A DNA stretch of 64,000 bases from NCBI GenBank assembly GCA_003820375.1, contig RPQH01000014.1, positions 1 through 64,000 of the forward strand. The letters are read 5' to 3'. The notes beneath the pieces were generated by a model. The model was not told the origin of the DNA, did no database searches, and saw only the letters and a list, made by a program, of their open reading frames with translations. Both the position numbers and the translations under genes were made by a program. Shown here in pieces: positions 1-9,626 of this stretch (the first letter of the stretch is position 1; each line of letters starts with the position of its first letter). The DNA comes from Ignavibacteriota bacterium (GTDB lineage: Bacteria; Bacteroidota; Ignavibacteria; Tepidaquicellales; OLB5).

Positions 1-122
1 CTCCCAACTCTCAGACTCCCAACTCTCAGACTCCCAACTCTCAGACTCCCAACTCTCAGACTCCCAACTCTCAGACTCCCAACTCTCAGACTCCCAACTC
101 TCAGACTCCCAACTCTCAGACT
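1..122. repeat. 15-bp tandem minisatellite
   Basis: Eight near-perfect copies of the 15-bp unit CTCCCAACTCTCAGA begin at the window edge and run into the stop codon of the porin-like gene. The array may continue to the left. The same unit family, often on the opposite strand, recurs in several other intergenic gaps, most clearly at 21865-22035. No gene is present here. Confidence 0.95.
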
Positions 123-1238
123 CTATTTATACACATAAAAGAATGTCATTCTTACAACCACATCTGCTTTTTTCTCTATGTTAGCAGAGCTTTTATCTGT
201 GTAAGAATTAAACCATACATTCGGCATAAAATGAACATCCTTAAACGGCATATAGTCTAAACCTGCCGTGAGGAAATTTTCTTTAAAACCAACAGAATCA
301 ATTTTAGTGTTAGGGTCATACATATCAAATCTTGCAAAAGCATTCAGCATATTCTCTCCGGTTTTAGTGTTACCTTTTAAAATATTTCCCCATACATAAA
401 ATGAAAATCCCATCGGCACTACATCGGTATTACCGGCACCGAAATTCTTCTGTGTTTGCTGAACAAATTCTCCGCCTACAGCTAACCTTTCTGTTTGGTA
501 ACCTGCAAATCCTCTGAGAGTCATTTTATTTCTTTTAACAGAAAGAGTAGTATCAGTTACGTTTGGTACATCCCCAAACGGTTCAAAGTCAGAATATGCT
601 TCAATTGTGAGACCCTTTACAGGTTTTGCAAACAGTGAAGCATAATATTTTTTCAATTTATTAAATTCAGGCTTTTGACCATTTCCGTTTCCTATCATTG
701 CAGTGTAACCATAATTTCCTTCTTTCTCAAAATTTCCTTTTAAAGTTATTCCCATATCAGATGCACCGCCAAGCCCTCTGAAATCTATTAAAGTTTTTTC
801 TATTGGACGGTAATTCCAGAATTTTTCATTTAATGCCCATGTAGCTGTTGGAACTAAACCAATTTGTAAATTAGAACCTTTGAATATATTTGCCCATTCA
901 AGAAAAGCTGTTTTGATAAAAACACCGTAACGTGTGCTTGTTATTATCTTTTCACTTGATTCAAGCTGGAACTGTGCCGAGAATTTTTCATTAATAACAT
1001 GGTTGTAGGTTAAATAAATTCTCCTGAAAGTAAACGCCTGGTATGTTTTCGGGTAAGGGGCAAATTCACCCGTGAAGTTTGATGAATCTCCGCTAAGCTT
1101 ATAAAAATAATCTCCAAAAACCAAACCGGAAAGTTTCCCGCCGCTGGTTGTTTGAGCTGTTAAATTTGATGAAAGGAGAAATAAAAAAATTGAAATGCAG
1201 AAAAAGAAGAATTGGTAAGTCTTCCTGTTAATTTTCAT
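123..1238 (-). CDS. Porin-like outer-membrane beta-barrel protein
   Basis: This is a 371-aa exported protein. Residues 1-28 form a signal peptide, with a basic start, a phenylalanine-rich hydrophobic core and a likely cut after TAQ. The rest has alternating polar and aromatic residues typical of an outer-membrane barrel, with short turns rich in G, N and D. The opening (LSGLVFGDYFYKLSGD) and repeated strand patterns resemble the phosphate-selective porin O/P type, but the substrate cannot be read from sequence. It stands alone on the minus strand, ending in the 15-bp array. The ATG start gives a normal signal peptide. A generic barrel or lipid transporter is the main alternative. Confidence 0.6.
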   Translation of the reverse strand: MKINRKTYQFFFFCISIFLFLLSSNLTAQTTSGGKLSGLVFGDYFYKLSGDSSNFTGEFAPYPKTYQAFTFRRIYLTYNHVINEKFSAQFQLESSEKIITSTRYGVFIKTAFLEWANIFKGSNLQIGLVPTATWALNEKFWNYRPIEKTLIDFRGLGGASDMGITLKGNFEKEGNYGYTAMIGNGNGQKPEFNKLKKYYASLFAKPVKGLTIEAYSDFEPFGDVPNVTDTTLSVKRNKMTLRGFAGYQTERLAVGGEFVQQTQKNFGAGNTDVVPMGFSFYVWGNILKGNTKTGENMLNAFARFDMYDPNTKIDSVGFKENFLTAGLDYMPFKDVHFMPNVWFNSYTDKSSANIEKKADVVVRMTFFYVYK

Positions 1239-1359
1239 ATTTGTTTTCCGTTAAATTTTAGTTGTGTTAAAGTTAGATTTACAAATATAACATTCGGAAA
1301 ACTAAAGTTCGCTTAGAATTTTGTTAATTAATTGTTAAATTTCGGTTAAGTAACCGGAT

Positions 1360-1872
1360 TTATGGTTTATCAAATCTTTTCAGCATTTTTATATAAATTT
1401 CATCCAGTGTTTCACGCGGAATCATCGATTGGACTTCGTAATAAAGAACCTCATTTTTTTTATGGAGATGCCTTTGCAGTATATCAACAAGCGATATCAT
1501 TGAGGACTGTATCTTATCTTTTACATCCTCAACATTTTTATGATTTAAAAGCTCGAGTATGGAATTGTTTAATGTTAGTATTACGTCATGTTCGTTTTTC
1601 ATTACAGCAGTAGAGCTTGGTTCGGGAAGCACATGCTGAAGCTCCGGGAACAGAACATCTTCTTCAGCAGTAAACAGCTTTGCAAGATCATTAAATAAAG
1701 CCTGGTTCAGGTCTTTCAGCTCTTTTAATACGGCATCATTAATTACCATGCTTTCGATTTCCCATGATATCCTTTCAAGCTTTAGAAGATTGTCCATTAT
1801 TTCTTCCTGCTTGTTTTCTAGGAATGAAACCGCATCAAAGTAATTCCTGTTAGCTGCTTCCATTATATTCAT
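1360..1872 (-). CDS. Hemerythrin HHE-like protein
   Basis: This 170-aa soluble all-helical protein resembles the hemerythrin/HHE cation-binding family, whose members bind O2 or NO or sense iron through a di-iron site. The second half carries the typical pattern: EEDVLFPEL near residue 70, NEHDVI near 93 and RHLHKKNEVLYY near 134. The oddity is that helix 1 has LERISWEI where a ligand histidine is usual, and no histidine precedes the EED motif, so the metal site may be incomplete. Two FNR-type palindromes lie 67-103 bp upstream, suggesting control by oxygen or nitrosative stress. The next gene upstream encodes a Crp/Fnr regulator. ATG at 1872 is used; a second Met three codons in is possible. 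Confidence 0.72.
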   Translation of the reverse strand: MNIMEAANRNYFDAVSFLENKQEEIMDNLLKLERISWEIESMVINDAVLKELKDLNQALFNDLAKLFTAEEDVLFPELQHVLPEPSSTAVMKNEHDVILTLNNSILELLNHKNVEDVKDKIQSSMISLVDILQRHLHKKNEVLYYEVQSMIPRETLDEIYIKMLKRFDKP

Positions 1873-1938
1873 TGCTATAATTTTAGTTTTTAATTAATTC
1901 TTCTGTAACAAAAATAACTTATACGGGTAAACCCTAAA

Positions 1939-1952
1939 ATGATATAGGTCAT
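1939..1952. promoter_or_regulatory. Imperfect Crp/Fnr-type operator
   Basis: ATGATATAGGTCAT is an inverted repeat with the spacing of FNR-family sites (TGAT-N4-ATCA type) and one imperfect half. Its centre is exactly 22 bp, two helical turns, from the perfect copy at 1961-1974. It lies upstream of the hemerythrin-like gene. Confidence 0.5.
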
Positions 1953-1960
1953 AACCGGAA

Positions 1961-1974
1961 ATGATTTAAATCAT
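1961..1974. promoter_or_regulatory. Perfect Crp/Fnr-type palindromic operator
   Basis: ATGATTTAAATCAT is a perfect 14-bp palindrome matching the core TGAT-N4-ATCA of FNR/Dnr-type binding sites. It is 87 bp before the hemerythrin-like start codon. The likely ligand is the Crp/Fnr protein encoded at 2064-2774; this is inferred from proximity and motif only. Confidence 0.6.
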
Positions 1975-2063
1975 AAAATAAACGTTTTAAATGCTGTTTA
2001 TATTTGCTCCGATAAGCAAATACCGGTATTAAAATGAACTACAATTTATTGATTGATACATGT

Positions 2064-2774
2064 TTAATCAAACACATTTGCTGCTTTTATCAGCATATCC
2101 GTGTTAAGTATCTGTATTTTCTTACCGACAAGCTCAAGTATCTTCTCACTCCTGAATTCCGAAAGCACACGGATAGCAGTTTCTGTAGCTGTACCAACAA
2201 TATTAGCAATATCTTCCCTTGAAAGATTTGCCTTTATCGTTTTGTTATCGGTATCAAGTCCATAAAATTCTTTCAGCATTAAAATTGTTTCTGCCATTCT
2301 TTCACGGACAGGTTTCTGAGCAAGCCCTGTTATTCTTTTTTCTGCTGCTTTTAGGTCATTCGAAAGCAGTTTCATCATTCGTGTTGATAGCTCTGAGTTG
2401 GTTTGGATTAATTCGAAGAAGGTTTTTTTGGGGATGAAACAAATATTTGCATCTTCTATAACAGATGCTGAAGCGGTATAAAGCTCACCGCTGATAAGGG
2501 AACGGTATCCGAGTATATCGCCATCTTTAGCAAGACGTATAATTTGTTCTTTGCCTTCAATTCCTATCTGGTATATTTTTATTTTACCTTTATTAACGCA
2601 AAACAATCCTGTTGGCCTGTTGCCTTCAAAAAATACAAGCTGTCCTTTTTTATACAGGTTACACGATTTTTCAACTGCAAGGTCTACAAGCTGGTCGTCG
2701 GTTAACGAACAGAATACATTCGTAAGCCGTGATTGACATGATGCACAGGATGGTGGTTCAAGTTTTACATTCAT
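2064..2774 (-). CDS. Crp/Fnr family transcriptional regulator
   Basis: A 236-aa regulator with an N-terminal cyclic-nucleotide-binding-type beta-barrel and a C-terminal winged helix. The barrel shows ERGR-like spacing (VFFEGNRPTGLFCVNKGKIK, residues ~48-67) and the DNA-binding part includes LSREDIANIVGTATETAIRV near residue 185. The N-terminus has a cysteine cluster, CASC followed eight residues later by another Cys. That cluster is common in Bacteroidota members and only partly resembles the FeS-binding set of FNR, so oxygen sensing is possible but unproved. The gene lies upstream of the hemerythrin-like gene on the same strand, and FNR-type palindromes sit between them. Confidence 0.9.
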   Translation of the reverse strand: MNVKLEPPSCASCQSRLTNVFCSLTDDQLVDLAVEKSCNLYKKGQLVFFEGNRPTGLFCVNKGKIKIYQIGIEGKEQIIRLAKDGDILGYRSLISGELYTASASVIEDANICFIPKKTFFELIQTNSELSTRMMKLLSNDLKAAEKRITGLAQKPVRERMAETILMLKEFYGLDTDNKTIKANLSREDIANIVGTATETAIRVLSEFRSEKILELVGKKIQILNTDMLIKAANVFD

Positions 2775-2823
2775 AAAGTATAAATTCCCTTAGTCTGCTA
2801 AAATATAGAAATTTTTATAATAA

Positions 2824-3543
2824 TTATACCCCTTTTAGTATCCTTTCGGCCAAAAACAGGGGTAAACCTTCGTTTTTAATTTTTTCTGCGGATTTTTCGG
2901 TATCATATGGCACCCTGACGTTTAAATATTCATTGCTTTCAGTATCAAAAAAGCCAAAACTAGCGTCAGGATTGCCATCTCTTGGCTGCCCGACACTTCC
3001 AACATTAACAATATATCTCTTTGAGGGTTCTAATATATCTATATCAACAGTATTTACAAGTGTTTCAGTTTCTTCAAAGATTATTGGCCGGTGAGAGTGA
3101 CCTGCAAAGCAAATTCTCTCCTCGAAATAACCGAAATTTATTGCGGCTGTCTCATGCTTTAATATATAGCTGTATACGTGAGGTAAATAAGGTGATGCAT
3201 GAACATAAAAAATATTATCTTCGGAAAGTGTGTATGGAAGTGATTTAAAAATATCTACATATTTTTTATCAAGTATTGTTCTTGTGTAAAGTGAAGATAT
3301 CCTTGCGTTCTCCGTAAAGCCCTCTGCCAGCTTGTAATGGAATTGGGCTTCATCATGGTTGCCAAGAACAATTTTATCCGTATGTTTTAATACAAGTTCT
3401 ATGCACTCATTAGGCTGTGCACAGTAATCTACAAAATCTCCAAGACAAACAAGTTTATCTGCTTTAAGCTCTTTTATCTTTTTCAGGCACGCTTCAAGAG
3501 CTTCCAGGTTTCCGTGTATATCCGAGATTACTGCAATCTTCAT
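2824..3543 (-). CDS. Calcineurin-like metallophosphoesterase
   Basis: A 239-aa metallophosphoesterase of the YfcE-like group. All metal-site blocks are visible: SDIHGN at residues 6-11, GDFVDYC at 36-42, GNHDE near 61, a YVHAS block near 114 and GHSHRPI near 148. Such enzymes hydrolyse phosphomono- or diesters with two metal ions; the substrate is unknown. The ATG overlaps the stop of dapD by 4 bp (ATGA), so the two are co-transcribed and translationally coupled. Length is normal for the family. Confidence 0.88.
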   Translation of the reverse strand: MKIAVISDIHGNLEALEACLKKIKELKADKLVCLGDFVDYCAQPNECIELVLKHTDKIVLGNHDEAQFHYKLAEGFTENARISSLYTRTILDKKYVDIFKSLPYTLSEDNIFYVHASPYLPHVYSYILKHETAAINFGYFEERICFAGHSHRPIIFEETETLVNTVDIDILEPSKRYIVNVGSVGQPRDGNPDASFGFFDTESNEYLNVRVPYDTEKSAEKIKNEGLPLFLAERILKGV

Positions 3544-4376
3544 CTTAATGATTCTTCAAGTGCCGTTGCCGCATCGGTCCTTTCGTCGCGGTATTTTATT
3601 ATTACAGGAGTATAGATGGATAAATTATTTTCAATTCCATACTGTGATTTTAAAGGGCGTGAGCCTGCAACTACCACTGCATTTTCCGGGATTATCAAAG
3701 GCTGTTCCTTTGTCTTTTTGTATATGACTCCTTTCACGGTATCATACACGGGAGTTGAACCTGTAATTACACATCCTGCACCAATAACCGCCCTCCTTGA
3801 AACAATGGTTCCTTCATAAATTCCGGCATTTCCGCCAATCATTACATCATCTTCAATTATAACGGGTACCGAATTAATGGGCTCAAGCACTCCGCCAATC
3901 TGGGCAGCTGCCGATAGGTGGATATTCTTCCCGAGCTGTGCACATGAACCGACAAGCGCATGTGAATCTATCAAAGAACCGTCATCAACATATGCACCGA
4001 TATTAACATACATCGGCGGCATGCATATTACACCTTTGCCAATATAGGAACCGTCGCGGATTGAAGAACCGCCGGGTACTTCCCGTATGCCATCCGATAA
4101 CTTGATTGCCTTAAGCTTTAACGTATGCTTATCGAAATATTTGAAATTTTTATCAATGGAAATATCCTTTAATCGTCCAATTCTGAAACCGAGCAATATT
4201 CCTTTTTTAACCCAGCTGTTGGCTTTCCATTCACCGTTAACTTTTTCTGCAGAACGGACTTTCCCGGAATTCAGCAACTTAACCAGCTCTTTGAAAACAG
4301 CTTCAGCTTTTTTGTTTTCAGCTGGTGTAAACTTTGACTTCTCAAAGAGTTTTTCTATATCTTTTTCTATTGGCAT
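3540..4376 (-). CDS. dapD: 2,3,4,5-tetrahydropyridine-2,6-dicarboxylate N-succinyltransferase
   Basis: A 278-aa DapD, which adds a succinyl group from succinyl-CoA to tetrahydrodipicolinate in lysine and meso-diaminopimelate synthesis. The N-terminal helical domain includes [16 protein letters not shown] near residue 50. It is followed by a left-handed beta-helix of hexapeptide repeats, for example [19 protein letters not shown] near 128 and the block around [15 protein letters not shown] near 175. Length matches the family (about 274 aa). The C-terminal part overlaps the start of the phosphoesterase gene by 4 bp. No other lysine-pathway genes are near. Confidence 0.93.
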   Translation of the reverse strand: MPIEKDIEKLFEKSKFTPAENKKAEAVFKELVKLLNSGKVRSAEKVNGEWKANSWVKKGILLGFRIGRLKDISIDKNFKYFDKHTLKLKAIKLSDGIREVPGGSSIRDGSYIGKGVICMPPMYVNIGAYVDDGSLIDSHALVGSCAQLGKNIHLSAAAQIGGVLEPINSVPVIIEDDVMIGGNAGIYEGTIVSRRAVIGAGCVITGSTPVYDTVKGVIYKKTKEQPLIIPENAVVVAGSRPLKSQYGIENNLSIYTPVIIKYRDERTDAATALEESLR

Positions 4377-4441
4377 GCAGTTCTTTTTTTAAATTGAGAA
4401 AACAAATTAAAAGAAAAAGTTATCTATTTCAATTGAGTTCA

Positions 4442-4565
4442 GAGAGTGGAGAGTTTGAGAGTTTAGGAGTTTGAGAGTGGAGAGTTTGAGAGTTTAGGAG
4501 TTTGAGAGTGGAGAGTTTGAGAGTTTAGGAGTTTGAGAGTGGAGAGTTTGAGAGTTTAGGAGTTA
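4442..4565. repeat. 31-bp tandem array (four copies)
   Basis: Four copies start at 4442, 4473, 4504 and 4535, each reading GAGAGTGGAGAGTTTGAGAG followed by TTTAGGAGTTT. The unit is built from the same GAGAGTTTGAG motif as the 15-bp arrays elsewhere. Confidence 0.95.
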
Positions 4566-5067
4566 TGAGTTATGAAAAACAAGGGGCAATGATTAATCGG
4601 AAATTCGAATTATTTATTCAAATCATTAATAAATGAAGATTATTCCTGTTACAAAGTTTCCTCTTGTCTTTTAAGCTCCCGAACTCGCAACTATATAACT
4701 CTATACTCTTCCGGCTCTTTTGTAACTTTTTCCAATCCTGCTTGTCAAATATATATATATATGATGAGATATTTTGCATTTTTTTCAGAAAAATTAAATA
4801 TTTTGGAAATTATATTGCAAGTATGATTTATTGTTAATAAATTATTATAAAATGATGGATATGGGTAGTTTAAGAGATAAATACGAGTCGATGAAATGGA
4901 ACAAATAAAAGCCATTAATCCTTTAACTAATAAATATCAATTACATTCATCGTAGTAGATATAGAAAGTATGAATCCGGTATTACGATGAAACCCTGTTC
5001 AACTGAAGTTATGTTAATCTCCGGGTATTCAGATTGGGAACAGGTTATTTAAACAGATTTTTTTAAA

Positions 5068-5073
5068 AAGGAG
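5068..5073 (+). promoter_or_regulatory. Strong Shine-Dalgarno of the Rieske gene
   Basis: AAGGAG lies 7 bases before the ATG at 5081 and fixes that start. Strong ribosome-binding sites are not common in front of the genes of this window. Confidence 0.75.
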
Positions 5074-5080
5074 AACTTAA

Positions 5081-5548
5081 ATGTCAGACAAAATCTCAAG
5101 AAGAGCATTTCTGAAAACTTCGGCTCTTGGAGTAATTGTTGGCGGAACTGCACTGTCTTCACTCAATTTAACAAAGCTTATGGCAAGTTCTAAGTTCGGC
5201 AGGTTTTATATGGATGGTTCAGACCTTGTTGTAAAGCTTTCGGATACAAAAAACGCTGCGCTGGCTAATATTAACGGCTCAGTGCTGCTTGATGATGACA
5301 ATATTTTAATCAGAACATCTGAAACACAATTTACTGCAGTTAACCTTATATGTACCCATAAGGGCTGCACAGTTGAATTATCGGGGGGTAAGTTTATCTG
5401 TCCTTGCCACGGTTCCGAATACACTATTTCCGGTCAAGTTACCGAGGGTCCTGCTAAGAAGGATTTAAAAGTTTATGAAACAACATATGATGCCGATAAA
5501 GGTACAGTTACTGTTAAGGGTCTTAAGTCATCAACTCAGGAGGGTTGA
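5081..5548 (+). CDS. Tat-exported Rieske [2Fe-2S] protein
   Basis: A 155-aa secreted or membrane-anchored Rieske protein. The N-terminus carries a twin-arginine signal (SRRAFLK at residues 6-12) and a hydrophobic stretch to about residue 30, which may stay as an anchor. The cluster ligands are clear: CTHKGC near residue 90 and CPCHGS near 107. It resembles the Rieske subunit of cytochrome bc or b6f complexes or an arsenite-oxidase-type small subunit, but no cytochrome b gene adjoins it, so its electron partner is unknown. Its own strong RBS and a terminator make it a single-gene transcript. Confidence 0.9.
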   Translation: MSDKISRRAFLKTSALGVIVGGTALSSLNLTKLMASSKFGRFYMDGSDLVVKLSDTKNAALANINGSVLLDDDNILIRTSETQFTAVNLICTHKGCTVELSGGKFICPCHGSEYTISGQVTEGPAKKDLKVYETTYDADKGTVTVKGLKSSTQEG

Positions 5549-5602
5549 ACAAATACACCGGCAATACAAAAAGCAATTTTAAAATAAAATTATTATAAAC
5601 AC

Positions 5603-5631
5603 AACAAGGGGCATTCAGCCCCTTGTTTTTT
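5603..5631 (+). terminator. Rho-independent terminator after the Rieske gene
   Basis: A 10-bp perfect stem (AACAAGGGGC / GCCCCTTGTT) with a 5-base loop is followed by a T run. Confidence 0.88.
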
Positions 5632-5751
5632 ACTATTCAAAATCCAATTAGATTGCTTCGCTTTTAACGTTAATGAGAATTAAAACCGCATATATTAGAA
5701 CTTCTAATATATGTTTTTTAATTGTTTGACGCTCGCAATAAAGTGTTGTTA

Positions 5752-6669
5752 CTATCGCCCGTTTGTGAATAAAGCTTTCATTACATAGCTTGCCATCTCG
5801 GGATTCTCTTTAAATCTTCTTACGCAATATGCATACCAATGCTCGCCGAATGGTATGTAAATCCTCATCCTGTGCCCGTCTGCAAGTATTTTATCTCTCA
5901 GTCTCTCACGTACACCAAGCAGCATCTGGAATTCATATTCTTCCCTCTTTAAACCCATTTCCTTTATTATCCGGTATGCACCATCTACTAACTTATCATC
6001 ATGTGTTGCAATGCCTACATATGCTCCTTTTTCAAACATGAAACGCAGAACCTTAAGATAATTCTGGTTTACTTCTTCTTTGCACTGGAAGGCTATTTCT
6101 TCAGGCTCAACATAAATACCTTTGCATAACCTGAAACTGGTTTTCATTTTAGACATCATTTTTTCCGCATCATCCTTTGTTCTTCTCATATATGCCTGTA
6201 AAACTATTCCGCAGTTCGGGTAGTAATCTCTTGCCTTCTCGAATATCCTGATAGTATCTGTTGTGCAGGATGAGTCTTCCATATCTATCCTGACGAAGAT
6301 ATTATATTTGCGTGCAGCATCAAGTATGTGTTTCAGGTTATCGAAGCAGAAATCGAAATCAAGCTGCAAGCCAAGCTGTGTAAGCTTTAAAGAAAGGTTT
6401 GAATCTAATTTGTATTTATTAATTGCATCAAGTACATCAATACATTCTTTTCGTGATTGCATAGCTTCACCTTTATTTTTGATGTGCTCGCCAAGAACAT
6501 CCATCGTACCCATAAAACCCTTAGCATTTAGCTCTTTTGCAGTTTTAACTGCATCGGATAACTTATCACCTGCAATATATTTATTAGCGAATTTTCTGAC
6601 TATACCTCTCGGAACAATTGGTATAGCTTTAACTATAACGTTATTTATTATTTTCATTTTTTTATTCAA
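5752..6669 (-). CDS. Proline dehydrogenase (stand-alone)
   Basis: A 305-aa FAD-dependent proline dehydrogenase that oxidises proline to pyrroline-5-carboxylate. The TIM-barrel motifs of the family are present: VRIDMEDSS near residue 126, GIVLQAYMRRT near 154, FRLCKGIYVEPEE near 179 and GVRERLRDKILADGHRMRIY near 251, ending in the FAD-side block PFGEHWYAYCVRR. It is the monofunctional short form; the P5C dehydrogenase is not in this window. It has a separate transcript start just after the terminator of the preceding gene. Confidence 0.92.
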   Translation of the reverse strand: MNKKMKIINNVIVKAIPIVPRGIVRKFANKYIAGDKLSDAVKTAKELNAKGFMGTMDVLGEHIKNKGEAMQSRKECIDVLDAINKYKLDSNLSLKLTQLGLQLDFDFCFDNLKHILDAARKYNIFVRIDMEDSSCTTDTIRIFEKARDYYPNCGIVLQAYMRRTKDDAEKMMSKMKTSFRLCKGIYVEPEEIAFQCKEEVNQNYLKVLRFMFEKGAYVGIATHDDKLVDGAYRIIKEMGLKREEYEFQMLLGVRERLRDKILADGHRMRIYIPFGEHWYAYCVRRFKENPEMASYVMKALFTNGR

Positions 6670-6675
6670 TAAAAA

Positions 6676-6696
6676 GGGCCGATTATATACCGGCCC
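6676..6696 (-). terminator. Terminator of the leuS operon
   Basis: Read on the minus strand, GGGCCG / CGGCCC form a stem followed by TTTTT. It sits 5 bp after the DUF2203 stop and 7 bp before the proline dehydrogenase start codon, so the two transcripts are separated very tightly. Confidence 0.82.
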
Positions 6697-6700
6697 AAAA

Positions 6701-7087
6701 TTAAAGCTCTTCTATATCTTTTCTTCCCGGGAAACCATCCTGAACCCGGTGCCAGTACTGTATATCTTCTTCGCCGTACACCCAGCATAAATAAACCTCT
6801 TCACCGTTTGCCCTGATATGCGGAAAATCAAGCAAAGCGTTATCAATGCTCTTTATCATTATTCCGTTTGAAGCAATAACTTTTATGCAGTCTATTAGCC
6901 TTTCCATTTCTTCAGGGAAAGTACCTGTTCCGTTTGGTCCTTCTCCTCCGAAATACTGGTGCCTGAAAACATCATATCCCTTCTCATTAAGCTTTGATTT
7001 TAGCTCAATCATCTCATTGATATACGGTTTCAGTTCATTAAGCAGACTGTTTGCTTCATTTAGTGAAAAATGCCGGCTGTGAAGCAT
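6701..7087 (-). CDS. DUF2203 family protein
   Basis: A 128-aa soluble protein that looks like the DUF2203 family: an N-terminal FSLNEANSLLNELKP helix, a central long helix, and a conserved C-terminal block with GEEVYLCWVYGEEDIQYWHR and GFPGRKDIE. The function is unknown; some members are mis-annotated as DivIVA-related. It abuts the leuS stop codon directly with no spacing, so it is translated from the leuS mRNA, and a terminator follows. Co-location with leuS does not by itself tell its role. Confidence 0.8.
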   Translation of the reverse strand: MLHSRHFSLNEANSLLNELKPYINEMIELKSKLNEKGYDVFRHQYFGGEGPNGTGTFPEEMERLIDCIKVIASNGIMIKSIDNALLDFPHIRANGEEVYLCWVYGEEDIQYWHRVQDGFPGRKDIEEL

Positions 7088-9514
7088 CTATTTTACTACT
7101 ATATTAACTAATTTATTCTTAACTACTATTTCTTTGACTATCTCTTTACCATCAATATGTTTCTTAAACTTCTCATCGTCTTTCATAAGCTGAATTATCT
7201 TTTCATCACCGGTTCCAACTTCAATTTCAAGCTTTGTTCTTACTTTACCATTCACCTGTCCTACAATCGTAATATAATTTCTTTGCAGTTTTTTTGCATC
7301 ATATTCAGGCCATTTTTCAAAAGTAATTGTTCCGGTATGGCCAAGCTTCTGCCATATTTCTTCGGCAATATGAGGAGCAAAAGGTGACATTAATAATATA
7401 AATTTTTCCATCACTTTCCGCGGCATAACTTCAAGCTTCGAGATATCATTCAGAAATATCATGAATTCACTTACACATGTGTTGAATCTCATATCCATAT
7501 CTTCTATATCTTCGGTGACGGATTTGATGGTTTTATTTATCAATATTTCCGTTTCATTATCAGGTTCAATATCCTGTATCTTCGGATTTACCTGTCCATT
7601 CTCATCTATGTATAATCTCCAGATCCGGTTCAGGAATCTGAACACACCTTCAATTCCTTTTTGTGACCATGGTTTTGAAGCAGACAGCGGGCCAAGGAAC
7701 ATTTCAAATAATCTTAACGTGTCAGCTCCGTAAGTATTTACAATATCATCAGGATTTACAACATTCCCGCGTGATTTTGACATTTTACTTGAGCCTTCTC
7801 CCAATATCATACCCTGGTGGTACAGGCGGATAAATGGCTCAGGAGTTGATACATATCCCAGGTCAAATAAAACCTTGTGCCAGAACCTTGCATATAATAA
7901 ATGAAGCACTGCATGCTCTGCCCCGCCTAAATAGAAATCAACCGACATCCAGTATTTCTCTTTTTCCTTGTCGCAAAATATATTGTCATTATCGGGGTCT
8001 AAATATCTCAGGTAATACCAGCAGGAACCTGCCCATTGAGGCATTGTATTGGTTTCCCTTTTTGCAGGCTTCCCGGTTTCTTTATCAATTGTATTAACCC
8101 ATTCGGGTATTGAGGCAAGCGGTGATTCTCCTGTCCCAGTCGGCTTGTATGATTCAACTTCGGGCAGTGTAACCGGCAGTTCGCTTTCATCAACTGCCTT
8201 TACTGTACCGTCTTCAAGATGTATTACCGGAAACGGTTCACCCCAGTAACGCTGCCTTGAAAATAGCCAGTCGCGGAGCTTATATTGAATTGCACGTTTT
8301 CCCAGGCCTCTTTCTTCAAGCCATTCAATTGTTTTTTGCTTTGCTTTTTCGGTCTTCATTCCATTTATGAAATCCGAGTTAACAGCAACTCCTTCTTCTG
8401 TGTATGCACCTTTTGTTACATCTCCACCATTTACAACTTCAACTATTGGCAAATGATATTTTGTTGCAAAAGCCCAGTCCCTCTCATCATGTGCAGGTAC
8501 CGACATAATTGCACCTGTGCCGTATCCCATAAGGACATAATCTGATATCCATATCGGGATTTTCTGTTCATTTACGGGATTTATTGCATATGCACCTGTA
8601 AATACACCTGTTTTTTCTTTATCAAGCTGCTGGCGTTCAAGGTCTGATTTGTTCTTTACATTCTCTTTATAAATATTTACCGAATCCTTATGTCCGTCTG
8701 ATGCAATTATATCAACCAGCGGATGTTCAGGTGCAATAACCATATATGTTGCACCCCATAATGTATCAGGACGGGTTGTAAATACTTCAAGGATTGAATC
8801 TTTCCCGGCAGGTTTTTCTAATCTGAAATAAACTCTTGCTCCCTCTGATTTTCCTATCCAGTTCCTTTGCATTTCCTTCGTGCTTTCAGGCCATTGGAGC
8901 ATTTCAAGGTCATTAAGAAGCCTGTCGGCATACGCAGTTATTTTCAGCATCCACTGTTTCATCGGGCGGCGGACTACAGAGTATCCCTTTTCAACTTGTT
9001 CGGGTACTTCTTCATTGGCAAGAACTGTTCCAAGCTCAGGGCACCAGTTTACCGGAACTTCTGCCTGGTATGCTAATCCCTTTTTGTAAAGCTGGAGAAA
9101 TATCCATTGTGTCCACTTATAATATTTGCTATCTATTGTCGCAATTTCTCTATCCCAATCATATGAGAAACCTACAGATTTTAACTGCTTTCTGAAATTA
9201 TCTATACTTGTTTGTGATGTAATGCTGGGGTGAATACCCGTTTTAACGGCATATTGTTCAGCAGGAAGACCGAAAGCGTCCCATCCTACGGGATGAAGTA
9301 CATTAAAGCCCTTCATTCGCTTATAGCGTGCCATAATATCGGTCGCAGTATATCCTTCAGTATGACCTACATGAAGCCCTTCTCCCGACGGATACGGGAA
9401 AAAATCCAGACAATAATATTTTGGTTTTGAATAGTCAATCTCAGCTTTGAAAGTTTTATTCTCTTCCCAGTATTTTTGCCATTTTTTCTCTATTTCATTA
9501 AAATCGTACTTCAT
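7088..9514 (-). CDS. leuS: Leucyl-tRNA synthetase
   Basis: An 808-aa class I synthetase that charges tRNA-Leu. The HIGH-type motif appears as [10 protein letters not shown] near residue 46, the CP1 editing domain has [16 protein letters not shown] near 243 and [19 protein letters not shown] near 334, and [10 protein letters not shown] near 575 is the KMSKS loop. A tRNA-binding HEAT-like domain and a small C-terminal domain complete it. The length is normal for the bacterial form. It is the first gene of an operon with the DUF2203 gene. Confidence 0.98.
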   Translation of the reverse strand: MKYDFNEIEKKWQKYWEENKTFKAEIDYSKPKYYCLDFFPYPSGEGLHVGHTEGYTATDIMARYKRMKGFNVLHPVGWDAFGLPAEQYAVKTGIHPSITSQTSIDNFRKQLKSVGFSYDWDREIATIDSKYYKWTQWIFLQLYKKGLAYQAEVPVNWCPELGTVLANEEVPEQVEKGYSVVRRPMKQWMLKITAYADRLLNDLEMLQWPESTKEMQRNWIGKSEGARVYFRLEKPAGKDSILEVFTTRPDTLWGATYMVIAPEHPLVDIIASDGHKDSVNIYKENVKNKSDLERQQLDKEKTGVFTGAYAINPVNEQKIPIWISDYVLMGYGTGAIMSVPAHDERDWAFATKYHLPIVEVVNGGDVTKGAYTEEGVAVNSDFINGMKTEKAKQKTIEWLEERGLGKRAIQYKLRDWLFSRQRYWGEPFPVIHLEDGTVKAVDESELPVTLPEVESYKPTGTGESPLASIPEWVNTIDKETGKPAKRETNTMPQWAGSCWYYLRYLDPDNDNIFCDKEKEKYWMSVDFYLGGAEHAVLHLLYARFWHKVLFDLGYVSTPEPFIRLYHQGMILGEGSSKMSKSRGNVVNPDDIVNTYGADTLRLFEMFLGPLSASKPWSQKGIEGVFRFLNRIWRLYIDENGQVNPKIQDIEPDNETEILINKTIKSVTEDIEDMDMRFNTCVSEFMIFLNDISKLEVMPRKVMEKFILLMSPFAPHIAEEIWQKLGHTGTITFEKWPEYDAKKLQRNYITIVGQVNGKVRTKLEIEVGTGDEKIIQLMKDDEKFKKHIDGKEIVKEIVVKNKLVNIVVK

Positions 9515-9556
9515 ATCCTCAAATTTAACGGTATTTCAATAAAGAAAAAGTGCAAA

Positions 9557-9617
9557 AAGAGTCGGGAGTCCGGGAGTTAAAGAGTTGTGAGTTTGAGAGT
9601 TCGGAGTTGTAAAGTTT
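9557..9617. repeat. Degenerate GAGTTTGAGAGT repeat
   Basis: A short run of GAGTCGGGAGT, GAGTTTGAGAGT and GAGTTGTAAAGT variants fills the gap between leuS and the four-helix-bundle gene. It belongs to the minisatellite family also seen at 1-122. Confidence 0.8.
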
Positions 9618-9626
9618 TTAAATACT

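Larger units (their letters stand above)
4377..5080. other. Gene-free AT-rich region with a 31-bp repeat array
   Basis: No credible gene is present. The left part holds the 31-bp array (4442-4565). The rest is very AT-rich, including an alternating AT run near 4748-4762, and serves as upstream DNA for both dapD (minus) and the Rieske gene (plus). An 18-codon ORF at 4852-4908 has no support. Confidence 0.6.

Noticed and set aside
4852-4908. 18-codon ORF (MMDMGSLRDKYESMKWNK) before the Rieske gene
   Set aside because: No ribosome-binding site, no conservation evidence and AT-rich context.
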